From Bradyrhizobium sp. in8p8 (GTDB lineage Bacteria; Pseudomonadota; Alphaproteobacteria; Rhizobiales; Xanthobacteraceae), in NCBI RefSeq assembly GCF_000426845.1, contig NZ_AUGD01000017.1:1-64000 (forward strand): a stretch of DNA of 64,000 nucleotides. The letters run 5' to 3'. The position numbers and the translations under genes were made by a program. The notes under the pieces are model-generated. The model saw only the letters and a list, made by a program, of their open reading frames with translations. It ran no database searches and was not told the origin of the DNA. Shown piece after piece: positions 1 through 8,612 of this stretch. The stretch's first letter is position 1, and each line of letters begins with the position of its first letter.

Positions 1-2
1 AC

Positions 3-323
3 TGGCACTTCATCGCGCCGGGCAAGCCGATCCAGAATGCCTTCGTCGAGAGCTTCAACGGGCGTATGCGTGATGAACTACTCAACGAGACCCTGTTCTT
101 CGACCTCGACGACGCCAGGGCAAAGATCGCGGCGTGGGTTGCCGACTACAACGGCGACCGCCCGCACTCATCGCTGAAATACCTCACCCCGGCGGCCTAT
201 GCTGCCACATTCACCGCAACGGGCGATCGGCTGCGCAACCCCGACCAGCTCCGCCGATCGCCCGTTGCTCCACCTGCGCCAATCGGCGTACAAACCCCCG
301 AGACTCTAATTGCCTCTGGATGA
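3..323 (+). CDS. IS3-family transposase (orfB), C-terminal part
   Basis: Partial gene running in from the left edge. The frame is open from base 3 and encodes the end of an rve/integrase-type DDE domain: the NAFVESFNGR block carries the catalytic glutamate, followed by the YNGDRPHSSL block and the LTPAAYA tail typical of IS3-family (IS407-like) orfB proteins. It would integrate the element through DDE strand transfer. The rest of the element lies outside the window, so whether it is intact is unknown. It ends about 40 bp before the 3' end of the convergent luxR gene. Confidence 0.85.
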   Translation, partial: WHFIAPGKPIQNAFVESFNGRMRDELLNETLFFDLDDARAKIAAWVADYNGDRPHSSLKYLTPAAYAATFTATGDRLRNPDQLRRSPVAPPAPIGVQTPETLIASG

Positions 324-341
324 AAACTCAGGGGCAGGTCA
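321..341 (+). repeat. Probable right terminal inverted repeat of the IS3-family element
   Basis: The bases just after the transposase stop read, on the reverse strand, TGACCTGCCCCTGAG, which resembles the TGA-CTGCCCC start of IS407-type termini. This would place the right boundary of the element near 341. The left end is outside the window, so the repeat and the target duplication cannot be verified. Confidence 0.5.
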
Positions 342-364
342 ACGGTTGCCGACCCGGACGGCTA

Positions 365-1105
365 TTATACGCACATTGGCAGCAATCCCTGCCGAAAGGC
401 GAGGGCCACGGCGTGGGGAAGGGTCAGTGCAGCAAGATTTCGCCTGGCATTATCAAGATGATACTTCACCCCACGAGGAGAAACTCCGAGAAGCTCCGCG
501 ATGTCCTGCATCGTCTTGCCATCAGAAATCCACTCGAGACACTGCCGCTCGCGCTGAGTGAGGGGACTTTCCTGCTTAGAGTCCGGGGGCGCGCGTCCGA
601 TTCGGGCGGCGTTAACATGCGCATGAAAGGTGAGACCCATCCTTTCAAGCATATCTTGCGAGGTCTCGATAAAACGATCGAGTCCAATGCTGCGGTCGTC
701 TACCGCTAACGTGAACGCTGCGAACTGATTCTGTCTTGCCGGAACGCGAATCGTAAGACCGGTCCTGATCTTGAAGCTGAGCGCATCGTCAAACAGACGG
801 CGTTCTTTCGCCGACTTTGCGCTTCGCGCTTCACGTCCATCCCACAGAAACATCCGGCTTGTGTTTCGCGGATCCTGAAGAACGGGATCGATGTTGTGAT
901 ATCTTTCCCGAAAATAGTGGTTGGTCCAACTCTTCGGATAGGAAGAGATCAGCTTGGGGCCATTCGCGCGGTGGCCAAAATAGGCGAACCAGCGAAAGCC
1001 CAATGCATGCGCGGTTCGCTCCGCGACGCGTCTAAAATCATCTTCCGTATGGGCAGAGTGAAGGCAATCGACAAACTCATCGCATGCTCTTTTGACATTC
1101 TTCAT
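365..1105 (-). CDS. LuxR-family quorum-sensing regulator (TraR-like)
   Basis: 246-residue acyl-homoserine-lactone receptor and transcription factor. The N-terminal autoinducer-binding domain keeps the residues that line the ligand pocket in TraR/LuxR: W60 (in YPKSW), Y64, the D73-P74 pair and W88. The C-terminal GerE helix-turn-helix starts at LTQRERQCLEW and includes the VKYHL recognition helix. A longer frame reaches 1222, but the ATG at 1105 is preceded by an AAAGGGG ribosome site about 7 bases away and begins where the family begins. It is divergent from the LuxI-type synthase, with a lux-box palindrome between them, and probably controls that gene and the conjugation operon behind it. 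Confidence 0.9.
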   Translation of the reverse strand: MKNVKRACDEFVDCLHSAHTEDDFRRVAERTAHALGFRWFAYFGHRANGPKLISSYPKSWTNHYFRERYHNIDPVLQDPRNTSRMFLWDGREARSAKSAKERRLFDDALSFKIRTGLTIRVPARQNQFAAFTLAVDDRSIGLDRFIETSQDMLERMGLTFHAHVNAARIGRAPPDSKQESPLTQRERQCLEWISDGKTMQDIAELLGVSPRGVKYHLDNARRNLAALTLPHAVALAFRQGLLPMCV

Positions 1106-1228
1106 TGCACCCCTTTTAGAACTTTCTCTGGTTCCCAAACGCGACAGCCGCGCAACATTCGCGCGCTGCGTGTGGGTGTGTATTGCGGCCTTGCGGCAGC
1201 TTTGCGGCAAGAACGATTCCAAACAGCC

Positions 1229-1244
1229 CTGTCAGAACTGACAG
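1229..1244. promoter_or_regulatory. lux box palindrome
   Basis: CTGTCAG-AA-CTGACAG is a perfect 7-bp inverted repeat with a 2-bp centre. It matches the CTGTC...GACAG form of LuxR-type operators in rhizobia and Rhodopseudomonas. It lies in the luxR-luxI intergenic space, 66 bp before the luxI start, and is the expected binding site of the adjacent LuxR protein. I could not assign a clear -10 box between it and the gene. Confidence 0.8.
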
Positions 1245-1310
1245 CGCAACGCCGTGACCGCGCCTGCTCTCTTGATCTCGAAGCTGTGATTCGTAAGCGA
1301 GAGGTTAAGA

Positions 1311-1946
1311 ATGAAGGTCATTGCGCGCACGCGTATGGCGCTCCTGCACGACTCTGAACTAACAATGGGAATGCACCGTCTGCGGGCGCGCGTGTTCAAG
1401 GAGCGGCTCGACTGGGACGTCTCTGTCACAGGTGGCATGGAGATTGATCAGTACGACGCCTTCAGGCCGACTTATCTATTGGTGGTCGAACGGCGCGAGG
1501 TTGTCGGTTGTGTTCGCTTGCTGCCCACCACCGGGCGCAACATGCTTGCCGACACGTTCCCAGTGTTGCTGGATGGCCACGCGGCGCCCAGAGCAGCCAG
1601 TATCTGGGAGAGTTCGCGTTTTTGCGTGGATACCAAAAACGTCGCGGCTACAGCCGCCAACGGCTTGCGGGAAGCGACGTTCCTGCTCTTTGCGGCAATG
1701 ATTGAATGGGGCCAGCAGTGCGGCCTGCAAGCCATCGCAACGGTTACTGATCTGCGCCTGGAGCGCATCCTGCGCCGAGCGGGATGGCATCTCGATCGCC
1801 TCGGCACGCCGCGTCAAATCGGAACCACCACGGCCGTCGCAGGACTGTTGCCAGTCACCGATGACGCCCTCCGGGCGATCCGGGCAGCCGGCAAGATTTC
1901 GAAGCCGGCGATTGAGGCTCCGTCGAGCACGGCGCTCGCGGCATAG
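1311..1946 (+). CDS. LuxI-family acyl-homoserine lactone synthase
   Basis: 211-residue autoinducer synthase that makes an acyl-homoserine lactone from S-adenosylmethionine and an acyl donor. The invariant LuxI residues are present: R25, F29, W35, E44, D46, D49, R69 (in CVRLLPT), E100 and R103 (in WESSRF). The start has a GAGAGGTTAAG ribosome site. It is the first gene of the rightward block, only 45 bp before the VirB1-like gene, like traI leading the trb operon of Ti plasmids. Acyl chain length cannot be deduced. The C-terminal ~40 residues (SKPAIEAPSSTALAA at the end) are unlike the conserved core. Confidence 0.93.
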   Translation: MKVIARTRMALLHDSELTMGMHRLRARVFKERLDWDVSVTGGMEIDQYDAFRPTYLLVVERREVVGCVRLLPTTGRNMLADTFPVLLDGHAAPRAASIWESSRFCVDTKNVAATAANGLREATFLLFAAMIEWGQQCGLQAIATVTDLRLERILRRAGWHLDRLGTPRQIGTTTAVAGLLPVTDDALRAIRAAGKISKPAIEAPSSTALAA

Positions 1947-1991
1947 CGTCGAGCGCTCTGCAGCTCCTGGCAATAACAAGAGGCTATCAAA

Positions 1992-2561
1992 ATGGATCCA
2001 GCTGCATTCGCGGCTCTAGCCGAACGGTGCGCCCCGACGCCAGAACTGGTTCGGCCGCTTACGGCCATTGTGCGGAAGGCGAGCTCGTTCGAGCCGCTGC
2101 TGATCACAGTTCAGGCGCGCAAACCGGTTCCGATTCAGGCAAGTGACCGTGACGAAGCGATCCAATTCGCGACCGAAGCCATCGCCACCGGCCAGCCGGT
2201 CCGGACCGGTCTCGCTCAGCTTGATGCCGCGGACATGAAAGAGGCCGGACTGACAGCTACCACGACCTTCGACGCCTGCAAGCACATCGCGGGGCTCGGC
2301 AGATTATTCCAGGCCCGATTGCAAGCAGCGAACGTGAACGCCTCCGGCCATGATCAGGCCATTGCCAGGGTCGTCGCGAGCTTCGCGACTAACACTTCCC
2401 GAACAACGCCCGAGCCCCGAACCCCGCCCGGCGATGCCGACATTTCCACCGGCGAGACCCCGAATCTCAACGCGCCAGCTCCCGCCATCAGGGAGCGTCC
2501 GAACTGGGACGTCTATCGCTCGGGCCTTGGCACGTCAGCCTTCGTCTATGGGCGATTATGA
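1992..2561 (+). CDS. virB1: VirB1-like protein, degenerate lytic transglycosylase
   Basis: 189 residues with the VirB1 framework: a start like MDPAAFAALAERCAP, then IVRKASSFEPL, the GLAQLD block and FDACKHIAGLGRLF. VirB1 opens the peptidoglycan for assembly of the type IV secretion channel. The catalytic glutamate of the family (ES.F) is alanine here (A30 in RKASSF), and the GLGQ-N and YNTG blocks are also changed, so muramidase activity is doubtful. The second half is proline- and threonine-rich, as in VirB1 tails that are processed and exported. The position at the head of the operon supports the call. It may now be structural or inactive. Confidence 0.75.
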   Translation: MDPAAFAALAERCAPTPELVRPLTAIVRKASSFEPLLITVQARKPVPIQASDRDEAIQFATEAIATGQPVRTGLAQLDAADMKEAGLTATTTFDACKHIAGLGRLFQARLQAANVNASGHDQAIARVVASFATNTSRTTPEPRTPPGDADISTGETPNLNAPAPAIRERPNWDVYRSGLGTSAFVYGRL

Positions 2562-2636
2562 ACTCTTTTGTTTTGCCTCAATTCAAAACCGCGGTCCGGG
2601 CTGGTCCGGCTGCACTGCAATCGGAGCTCAGTCGTC

Positions 2637-2933
2637 ATGACTTCTCGTGTTAAACAAGCCGCTACACTCGTGTGCATGGGGGCCGTTCTCAGCATCGCCT
2701 TGGTCGAGCCTGCGCTCGCGCAGACCGCGAACATCGAGGGTGTGCTGCAGAACATCGTCAACATGCTCACCGGCAACGTCGCGCGCCTGCTGGCGACGCT
2801 GGCGGTCATCATCGTCGGCATCGCCTGGATGTTCGGCTATCTCGATCTGCGCAAGGCCGCCTATGTCGTACTCGGCGTCGCCATTACGTTCGGCGCCTCC
2901 GAAGTGGTCTCGACCCTGACCGGGGGTCGTTGA
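2637..2933 (+). CDS. virB2: VirB2/TrbC-type major pilin
   Basis: 98-residue pilin precursor of the conjugation channel. A signal peptide ends at EPALAQT, followed by two hydrophobic helices (around VARLLATLAVIIVGIAWMFG and YVVLGVAITFGASEVV), the standard VirB2/TrbC layout. A longer frame begins at 2568, but the ATG at 2637 gives the normal signal peptide, with GGAG 11 bases upstream. It overlaps virB3 by one base (TGATG), so the two are translationally coupled. Confidence 0.88.
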   Translation: MTSRVKQAATLVCMGAVLSIALVEPALAQTANIEGVLQNIVNMLTGNVARLLATLAVIIVGIAWMFGYLDLRKAAYVVLGVAITFGASEVVSTLTGGR

Positions 2934-3271
2934 TGATTGAGGCCACGCGTCTCACGGAGGATACCTTATTCCTCGCCTGCACGCGGCCGGCCATGATTGC
3001 CGGAGTCACCATGGAAGCCATGGCGCTTAACGTGATGTTTTCCTGCATCCTGTTCCTGGAGGCCGGAAGCATCATCTACGGCCTGGTTGCGATCCCGATC
3101 CATGGTCTTTGCCGCGTCATCTGTCGGTATGACCCCAACATGTTCCGGATTCTGCTCGCCTGGATCGAAACCCGCGGACGCACGCGCAATGGATCATTCT
3201 GGGGCGGATCGTCCTGCACGCCGCTCAAGCTCGTTCGGCGATATCGAGCACGAGACCTTGGCTATGCGTAA
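2933..3271 (+). CDS. virB3: VirB3/TrbD-type inner membrane protein
   Basis: 112-residue inner-membrane channel subunit with one long hydrophobic stretch (roughly residues 22-58) and the family C-terminal motif FWGGSS followed by LVRRYRARDLGYA. The start ATG overlaps the virB2 stop; a longer in-frame reading from 2672 would run through virB2 and is not used. Its end overlaps virB4 by 8 bases. VirB3 anchors the pilin-handling machinery together with VirB4. Confidence 0.88.
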   Translation: MIEATRLTEDTLFLACTRPAMIAGVTMEAMALNVMFSCILFLEAGSIIYGLVAIPIHGLCRVICRYDPNMFRILLAWIETRGRTRNGSFWGGSSCTPLKLVRRYRARDLGYA

Positions 3272-5630
3272 CGCAGCGCTCAAAACCCGGGAGATCGGGC
3301 CCGATGTCTACCTGCCGTTCGGCCGACACGTCACCGATACGGTCATCAGTCTTACAACGCGCGCTCTGCTGACGGTGATCCGGCTCGACGGCGCCTCGTT
3401 TGAGACCGCTGAGACGGCGGATCTGAACGACCTGCATGCCAAGCTCAATCTCACCATGCGCAATGTTGCAGATCCGCGGCTGGCGCTCTGGACCCATCTG
3501 GCCCGACGCCGGACGTCGGACTATCCGGACGGTGCATTCCGATCGCCATTTTCAGCTTCGCTAGACGCGCAATATCGCGACCAGCTCCGCAAGGCGGCGC
3601 TATTTCGCAACGATCTCTATCTGACGCTGGTGTGGCATCCCGGGCGCGCCCCCACCGACGCCGCGGCTGCGTTCTTCAAACGGCTTGGCTGGAGCGCTGC
3701 GGCTTCCCTCGAAGTCGACAGCGCCGGCATCAAGCGGCTCAACGATGCCACGCGCGATATGGTCGCGGCATTGGAGCGCTACGGCGCCCGTGCCCTCGGA
3801 CTGATTGAGCGCGACGGCATCGTATTCTCAGAGCCAATGGAACTGCTCCATACCGTCGTCTCCGGCGAGTGGATGCCGATGCCATTGCCACAAGGACCGA
3901 TTGGCCCGGCACTTTACTCAAACCGCGTCATCTTCGGCCGTGAGGCCATCGAAATCCGCAGCGCGGGCGGATCGCGCTTCGGCGGCATGTTTGGGCTTAA
4001 GGAATATCCGGCGTCGACAAGGCCTGGCCTGTTGAACGCGCTGCTTTCCGCGCCTTTCGAGGTTATCCTCACCCAATCCTTGGCGTTTTTGTCGAAAGCA
4101 GACGCCAAGACTGTCCTGACGCGCAAACAGAACCAGCTGGTCTCAGCCCAGGATCCGGCGGCCTCGCAGGTCGATGAGCTCTCTGACGCGCTCGACGATC
4201 TCGAATCCAACAGGTTCGTGCTTGGAGATCATCATCTCTCGCTGCTGATCTATGCCGAGACGCCTTCGCAGCTCCAGGATCACATGAGCGTGGCCCGGCG
4301 CGCTTTGGCCGACGCGGGCGCCGTGGTGGCCCGCGAAGATCTCGGCCTTGAGGCGGCCTATTGGGCGCAGCTCCCGGGGCTGTTCAAGTATCGGGCGCGA
4401 ACCGGCGCGATCAGCTCGCGCAATTTCGCGGCATTCTCTCCGTTCCACACCTATCCGACCGGAAAGCCTGCCGGCAACCTTTGGGGACCGGCGGTTGCGA
4501 TGCTCAAGACCGCGTCCGGCTCGCCGTTCTACTTCTCGTTCCATCACGGCGATCTTGGCAATACCTTCATCTGCGGCCCCTCCGGGTCTGGCAAGACCGT
4601 CGTGCAGAACTTCCTGCTGTCGCAGGCCGAGCGGCTCGGCGCGACTTACGTCTTCTTCGACAAGGACCGCGGGGCCGAGATCTTCGTCCGCGCCGCCGGC
4701 GGGACCTATCTGACGCTCCACAACGGCGTTGGGACCGGCTGTGCGCCGCTCAAGGCGCTGGAGCTGACGCCAGCCAATCTTTCCTTCCTGGGCGCACTCG
4801 TCCGAAAGCTTGTCACACCGGAAACCCGTCCGCTGACCGTCACCGAGGAGGAGCGGATCGACTCCGGCTTGCGAGCGCTTGGGCAGCTGCGGCAGGCGGA
4901 ACGCTCGTTCGGGGCGCTGCGGGCTTTTCTCGGCCAACAGGATCGCGAAGGGATCGGCGCCCGGTTGGAGCGATGGTGCCGGGGCGCACCTTTCGGCTGG
5001 GTGCTGGATGGCGAGCAGGATGCGATCGGGCTAGAGGCCCGGTTCATCGGCTTCGACATGACCGATCTCTTGGATCATCCCACCGTTCGCACACCGCTCA
5101 TGATGTACCTGTTCCATCGCGTTGAGCGCCTGATCGACGGACGGCGCCTGATCATCGACATCGACGAGTTCTGGAAGGCGCTTGGCGACGAGGCGTTTCG
5201 GGATCTCGCCAACAACAAGCTGAAAACCATCCGCAAGCAGAACGGCGTCATGGTGTTCGGCACGCAGTCACCACGCGATGCGCTGGCTTCCCCGATCGCA
5301 CACACCATTGTCGAACAGTGTCCCACGCAAATCTTCCTGCCAAACGCGCGGGGAACACGCTCGGACTATGTCGATGGATTCCATCTGACCGACACGGAAT
5401 TCCGCCTGATCAAGGAGGAGCTCGCGCCCGAAAGCCGACGGTTTCTCGTCAAGCAGGGCCACAACTCGGTGGTGGCGGAACTTGATCTCAGCGGTTTCGA
5501 CGATGCGCTCGCTGTGCTGTCCGGACGCACGGAGACGGTCGAACTGCTGGACCGCATTCGGGCGGAGGTCGGCGACGATCCGGTCCGCTGGCTGCCGGTC
5601 TTTCACGCCGAACGGAGGACAGTCCGATGA
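3264..5630 (+). CDS. virB4: VirB4/TrbE-type conjugation ATPase
   Basis: 788-residue cytoplasmic ATPase that powers pilus biogenesis and substrate transfer. Walker A is GPSGSGKT at residues 438-445, and Walker B with the following family motif is LIIDIDEFW at 629-637. The N-terminal CagE/TrbE/VirB domain precedes them. The chosen ATG overlaps virB3; homologues often have a few residues more (the open frame continues upstream as SSFGDIEHETLA), so an upstream non-ATG start is possible. It ends in a 4-base ATGA overlap with virB5. The length is normal for the family. Confidence 0.95.
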   Translation: MRNAALKTREIGPDVYLPFGRHVTDTVISLTTRALLTVIRLDGASFETAETADLNDLHAKLNLTMRNVADPRLALWTHLARRRTSDYPDGAFRSPFSASLDAQYRDQLRKAALFRNDLYLTLVWHPGRAPTDAAAAFFKRLGWSAAASLEVDSAGIKRLNDATRDMVAALERYGARALGLIERDGIVFSEPMELLHTVVSGEWMPMPLPQGPIGPALYSNRVIFGREAIEIRSAGGSRFGGMFGLKEYPASTRPGLLNALLSAPFEVILTQSLAFLSKADAKTVLTRKQNQLVSAQDPAASQVDELSDALDDLESNRFVLGDHHLSLLIYAETPSQLQDHMSVARRALADAGAVVAREDLGLEAAYWAQLPGLFKYRARTGAISSRNFAAFSPFHTYPTGKPAGNLWGPAVAMLKTASGSPFYFSFHHGDLGNTFICGPSGSGKTVVQNFLLSQAERLGATYVFFDKDRGAEIFVRAAGGTYLTLHNGVGTGCAPLKALELTPANLSFLGALVRKLVTPETRPLTVTEEERIDSGLRALGQLRQAERSFGALRAFLGQQDREGIGARLERWCRGAPFGWVLDGEQDAIGLEARFIGFDMTDLLDHPTVRTPLMMYLFHRVERLIDGRRLIIDIDEFWKALGDEAFRDLANNKLKTIRKQNGVMVFGTQSPRDALASPIAHTIVEQCPTQIFLPNARGTRSDYVDGFHLTDTEFRLIKEELAPESRRFLVKQGHNSVVAELDLSGFDDALAVLSGRTETVELLDRIRAEVGDDPVRWLPVFHAERRTVR

Positions 5631-6349
5631 CGGCTCTGCGTATCCCGATGGTTCTCACATCCGTCTCAGTCCTGACCCTCGTGATGACATCACCTGCGGG
5701 AGCCGAGATTGTGTTCGATCCTAGCGTCTATGCGCGGCAATTCGAGCAGCTGACGGAACTGAAGAAGCAGGTCGATACCCTGACGTCCCAGCTCAAGGTG
5801 GCGCAGGACCAATTGAACCAGGCCAAGCAGCTCTATGACAGTTTCAACAAGCGGACCAACGCGAACGACATTGGCGCGCTCTTGAACACGCCGCAGTTCC
5901 GGAAAGTTCTGCCCCAACAGTTCTCCGATATCGAACGCCTTGTCGCGGGGCAGGGTGGCGGCAACTTCGCCGACGCGATGAACCATTATCTTTCGCAGAA
6001 CCGCGCCTATGCCGGCAACAGCGGCAATTCGTATTATCAGAGCGAGCTCGACCGGATCGCACGGCAGACTGGCGCCAAGCACTCCATGGGCCAGGCTGTC
6101 TATGACACAGCATCGCAGCGTATCGAAGCACTCGAAGACTTGAGAACGCGCATCAGCTCGGCCACCGACGTCAAGGAGACGCTCGATCTGTCCGCGCGGC
6201 TGCAAGCCGAACAGGCGTTGCTGCAGAACGACGTGCTGCGGATGCAGGGTCTTGCAATGATACAGCAGGCCCGCACCGACATGGATGGCCAGCGGGAGCG
6301 CGAGAAACAACAGCAACTGATCGATGAAATGAGCGCGGCGCTGCAATGA
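5627..6349 (+). CDS. virB5: VirB5/TrbJ-type pilus-tip protein
   Basis: 240 residues with a signal peptide ending about SPAGAE, then a largely helical, coiled-coil-rich protein (LKKQVDTLTSQLKVAQDQLN, and later heptad-like helices), typical of VirB5/TrbJ minor pilins that mediate contact with recipient cells. It is coupled to virB4 by ATGA and to the exclusion lipoprotein by another ATGA. The VirB5-EexN-VirB6 order equals TrbJ-TrbK-TrbL of trb systems. Confidence 0.88.
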   Translation: MTALRIPMVLTSVSVLTLVMTSPAGAEIVFDPSVYARQFEQLTELKKQVDTLTSQLKVAQDQLNQAKQLYDSFNKRTNANDIGALLNTPQFRKVLPQQFSDIERLVAGQGGGNFADAMNHYLSQNRAYAGNSGNSYYQSELDRIARQTGAKHSMGQAVYDTASQRIEALEDLRTRISSATDVKETLDLSARLQAEQALLQNDVLRMQGLAMIQQARTDMDGQREREKQQQLIDEMSAALQ

Positions 6350-6591
6350 AATTGAACACCTCCATTTTGGTACTCACTCTCGTCGCTGTTCTTGCAGGCT
6401 GTAACGAGGACAACAAGAGCGAGCGCACAAACACGGTCGGCTGGTACCTCGACCATCGGGACGAGCTTGCGGCGGTTCTCACTACGTGCGGCGACAATCC
6501 CGGAGAGTTCGCGAAGACGCCGAACTGCATCAACGCGAACGAGGCTCGCAACAAGATTACCGTCCAAGAGATGGAAGACGCCCTGAAGTAA
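6346..6591 (+). CDS. eexN: EexN-family entry-exclusion lipoprotein
   Basis: 81-residue lipoprotein with a signal peptide and lipobox VLAGC (lipidated cysteine C19). The mature part keeps EexN features: VGWYLDHRDEL, two further cysteines and TPNCINANEA. EexN proteins stop redundant DNA uptake from cells that already carry the same element. This strongly suggests that the secretion system is conjugative rather than an effector exporter. It lies between virB5 and virB6, the same slot as trbK. Confidence 0.88.
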   Translation: MKLNTSILVLTLVAVLAGCNEDNKSERTNTVGWYLDHRDELAAVLTTCGDNPGEFAKTPNCINANEARNKITVQEMEDALK

Positions 6592-6602
6592 GGATCGCCG
6601 CG

Positions 6603-7589
6603 ATGGCCATAAACGTCTTTGATAGCTTTCTGAAGGAGTTCGAGCAGCCGATCACGGCATTCGTGTCGACCTCGGTATCGAATCTTGCCTCCTACATTGA
6701 TGGTCCCCTCCGCACGGCCGTGATGCTCTATGTCATCTTCTACGGTTTTGCGGTGATGCGCGGCGCAATCTCCGAACCAATCATGGAATTTGCCTGGCGG
6801 GCGATGCGGATCGTGGTTGTGGTTCTGCTAGCGACCAACTCGAGCGCGTTCCAGCAATACGTCACGGGGCTGTTTTTCGATTCCTTGCCGAAGGAGATTG
6901 GCAATGCCTTGGCGGGTGCCGGGCTGAATACCAATTCCGGAGTTCCGTTCGATCAGCTTCTGACCAAAGGCATTGATGTCGCTAATAAGATCTACAAACA
7001 GGCCGGACTGACCAACATCGCACCAGCGCTGGTCGCCGCCATTCTCCTAGTCTTTGTGGCGGTGGGCTCCTTCTTGCAGTTTGCCATCCTGCTCTATGCC
7101 AAGGTTGGTTTGGGCGTTGTGATCGCGCTCGGCCCGATCTTCATTGCGCTTGGACTCTTTGAGGCCACGCGGCCGTTTACGGAAGCCTGGCTTCGGCAAG
7201 TCGCGAACTTCGTGATCCTCCTGGTCCTCGTGGTCGCTCTGGTCGGACTGATGCTAACGACTGTTACCGGCTTCATCGACAGGTTTGCGGCAAACGCCGG
7301 CACGGCTGGGGAGATGGTGGTGGCCGCTGTCGCCATCAGCGCGGTGCTCGGCCTGTCCGGTTACATCTCGCTTCAACTGCCGGTCATCGCAGGCGGCCTC
7401 GCCGGAGGTGGTGCGTCGCTGGCAAGCCGGCTCGTCACGAGCCCCATGATCGCCAACGCCACGACCGCAGCCGGCGGCGCTTATGCCGGTGCCCGCTGGT
7501 CGGCCAGCCGCGGTCTCGACGCACTCCGAGCGAGCCGGCAAGGCGGCAGTATGCGGCGCACGCGATCGCAGGGGTCCACGGCGGCGTAG
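6603..7589 (+). CDS. virB6: VirB6/TrbL-type polytopic channel protein
   Basis: 328-residue inner-membrane protein. Hydrophobic segments are seen near residues 38-52, 66-78, 145-225 (several helices) and 240-275, with the family GPIFIALGLFEATRPFTEAWLRQ stretch in the middle region. VirB6 forms part of the translocation pore. The frame is open further upstream to 6486, inside eexN, but the ATG at 6603 yields the normal start (MAINVFDSF), just after the eexN stop. The C-terminus is arginine- and serine-rich and presumably cytoplasmic. Confidence 0.92.
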   Translation: MAINVFDSFLKEFEQPITAFVSTSVSNLASYIDGPLRTAVMLYVIFYGFAVMRGAISEPIMEFAWRAMRIVVVVLLATNSSAFQQYVTGLFFDSLPKEIGNALAGAGLNTNSGVPFDQLLTKGIDVANKIYKQAGLTNIAPALVAAILLVFVAVGSFLQFAILLYAKVGLGVVIALGPIFIALGLFEATRPFTEAWLRQVANFVILLVLVVALVGLMLTTVTGFIDRFAANAGTAGEMVVAAVAISAVLGLSGYISLQLPVIAGGLAGGGASLASRLVTSPMIANATTAAGGAYAGARWSASRGLDALRASRQGGSMRRTRSQGSTAA

Positions 7590-7639
7590 GCAATCATCGT
7601 CGGTATCAGACGACAAAGACAAACAGGGGCATCAGAACG

Positions 7640-7939
7640 ATGTGGCGTCGACTATTTATCATCTGCGTGATCGCGTTTCAGCTTGGCGGATGCGCGATCT
7701 GGTCAAAGGGACCACCGTCATGTGATGGCCAAGCTCGGCGGCCGCTCAATCGTTCGCTGTGGGATTGGGAGACCAACACGCCGTTGGCGGCACCCGAGCC
7801 GCCACCTGCGCCATCCGCGCCAGCACCAGTCATCCGCAAAGGTGAGACCAACCCGGCGGCACTCTCCTCGCAACTGGGTGCATCAGGCCACCAAGTCGAC
7901 GTTGCAGCCTCTTACCGTTCCTGCGGCAAGGAGGCCTAA
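7640..7939 (+). CDS. virB7: VirB7-like outer-membrane lipoprotein
   Basis: 99-residue lipoprotein with lipobox QLGGC (C18) and a proline-rich middle (PEPPPAPSAPAPV). By position between virB6 and virB8 and by its lipobox it is the VirB7 equivalent, which pairs with VirB9 in the outer-membrane core. It has three further cysteines and alanines, and the tail is longer than the classical ~55-residue VirB7. A ribosome site (AGGGGCATCAG) precedes the ATG. The next gene begins one base after the stop. Confidence 0.75.
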   Translation: MWRRLFIICVIAFQLGGCAIWSKGPPSCDGQARRPLNRSLWDWETNTPLAAPEPPPAPSAPAPVIRKGETNPAALSSQLGASGHQVDVAASYRSCGKEA

Positions 7940-7940
7940 G

Positions 7941-8612
7941 ATGGTCGGCCACGATGAGCTGAAAGCTTATTTCGACAATGCGCGGCGATGGGAACAGGAT
8001 CTCCTGCTATCGGCCCATCGCTCGCGTCGAACAGCATGGGTGATTGCCGCGGTTGCCTGCGCGTTGGCGGTCGCCTCGGTTGGCGCAGTCGCAGCACTTG
8101 CGCCGCTGAAGACGGTCGAGCCGTTCGTGATCCGGGTCGATAATGCCACCGGCATTGTGGACACCGTCTCCGCCCTCAATTCAACGCCGGCGCGTTACGA
8201 TGAAGCCGTTACCAAGTATTTTCTTGGTCGCTACGTCCGCGCGCGCGAAGGTTACAGTTATCCGGAGGCCGAAACCAATTTTCGCACCATTTCGCTACTC
8301 TCGGGGCAGGGCGAACAGGCACGGTTCGCGGTCTGGTACCGGGGCTCCAATCCCGAAAGCCCGCAAGTCGTTCAGGGCCGTTTCGGCGTTGCGACCGTGC
8401 GGATCAAGGCGATCTCGCTCCTGGCCGACAATGTCGCCTCGGTGCGCTTTATGAGAGAGAGCCGCAAAGGCGAGGAAACCCGCATCACCCATTGGGTCTC
8501 GACCCTGACGTTCACCTATGCCAACGCGCCAATGTCCTCCGCCGACCGTCTCATTAATCCTCTCGGCTTTCTGGTCTCGGAATATCGCGCCGATCCGGAG
8601 GTCGTGCCATGA
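7941..8612 (+). CDS. virB8: VirB8/TrbF-type channel protein
   Basis: 223 residues: a short cytoplasmic N-terminus, one transmembrane helix (about residues 33-55, VIAAVACALAVASVGAVAAL) and a periplasmic NTF2-like VirB8 domain (PLKTVEPFVIRVDNATG ... NPLGFLVSEYR). It is an assembly and nucleation factor of the channel. A longer frame starts at 7683, but it overlaps virB7 and lacks family similarity there. The ATG at 7941 follows AAGGAGG directly. It overlaps virB9 by 4 bases. Confidence 0.93.
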   Translation: MVGHDELKAYFDNARRWEQDLLLSAHRSRRTAWVIAAVACALAVASVGAVAALAPLKTVEPFVIRVDNATGIVDTVSALNSTPARYDEAVTKYFLGRYVRAREGYSYPEAETNFRTISLLSGQGEQARFAVWYRGSNPESPQVVQGRFGVATVRIKAISLLADNVASVRFMRESRKGEETRITHWVSTLTFTYANAPMSSADRLINPLGFLVSEYRADPEVVP

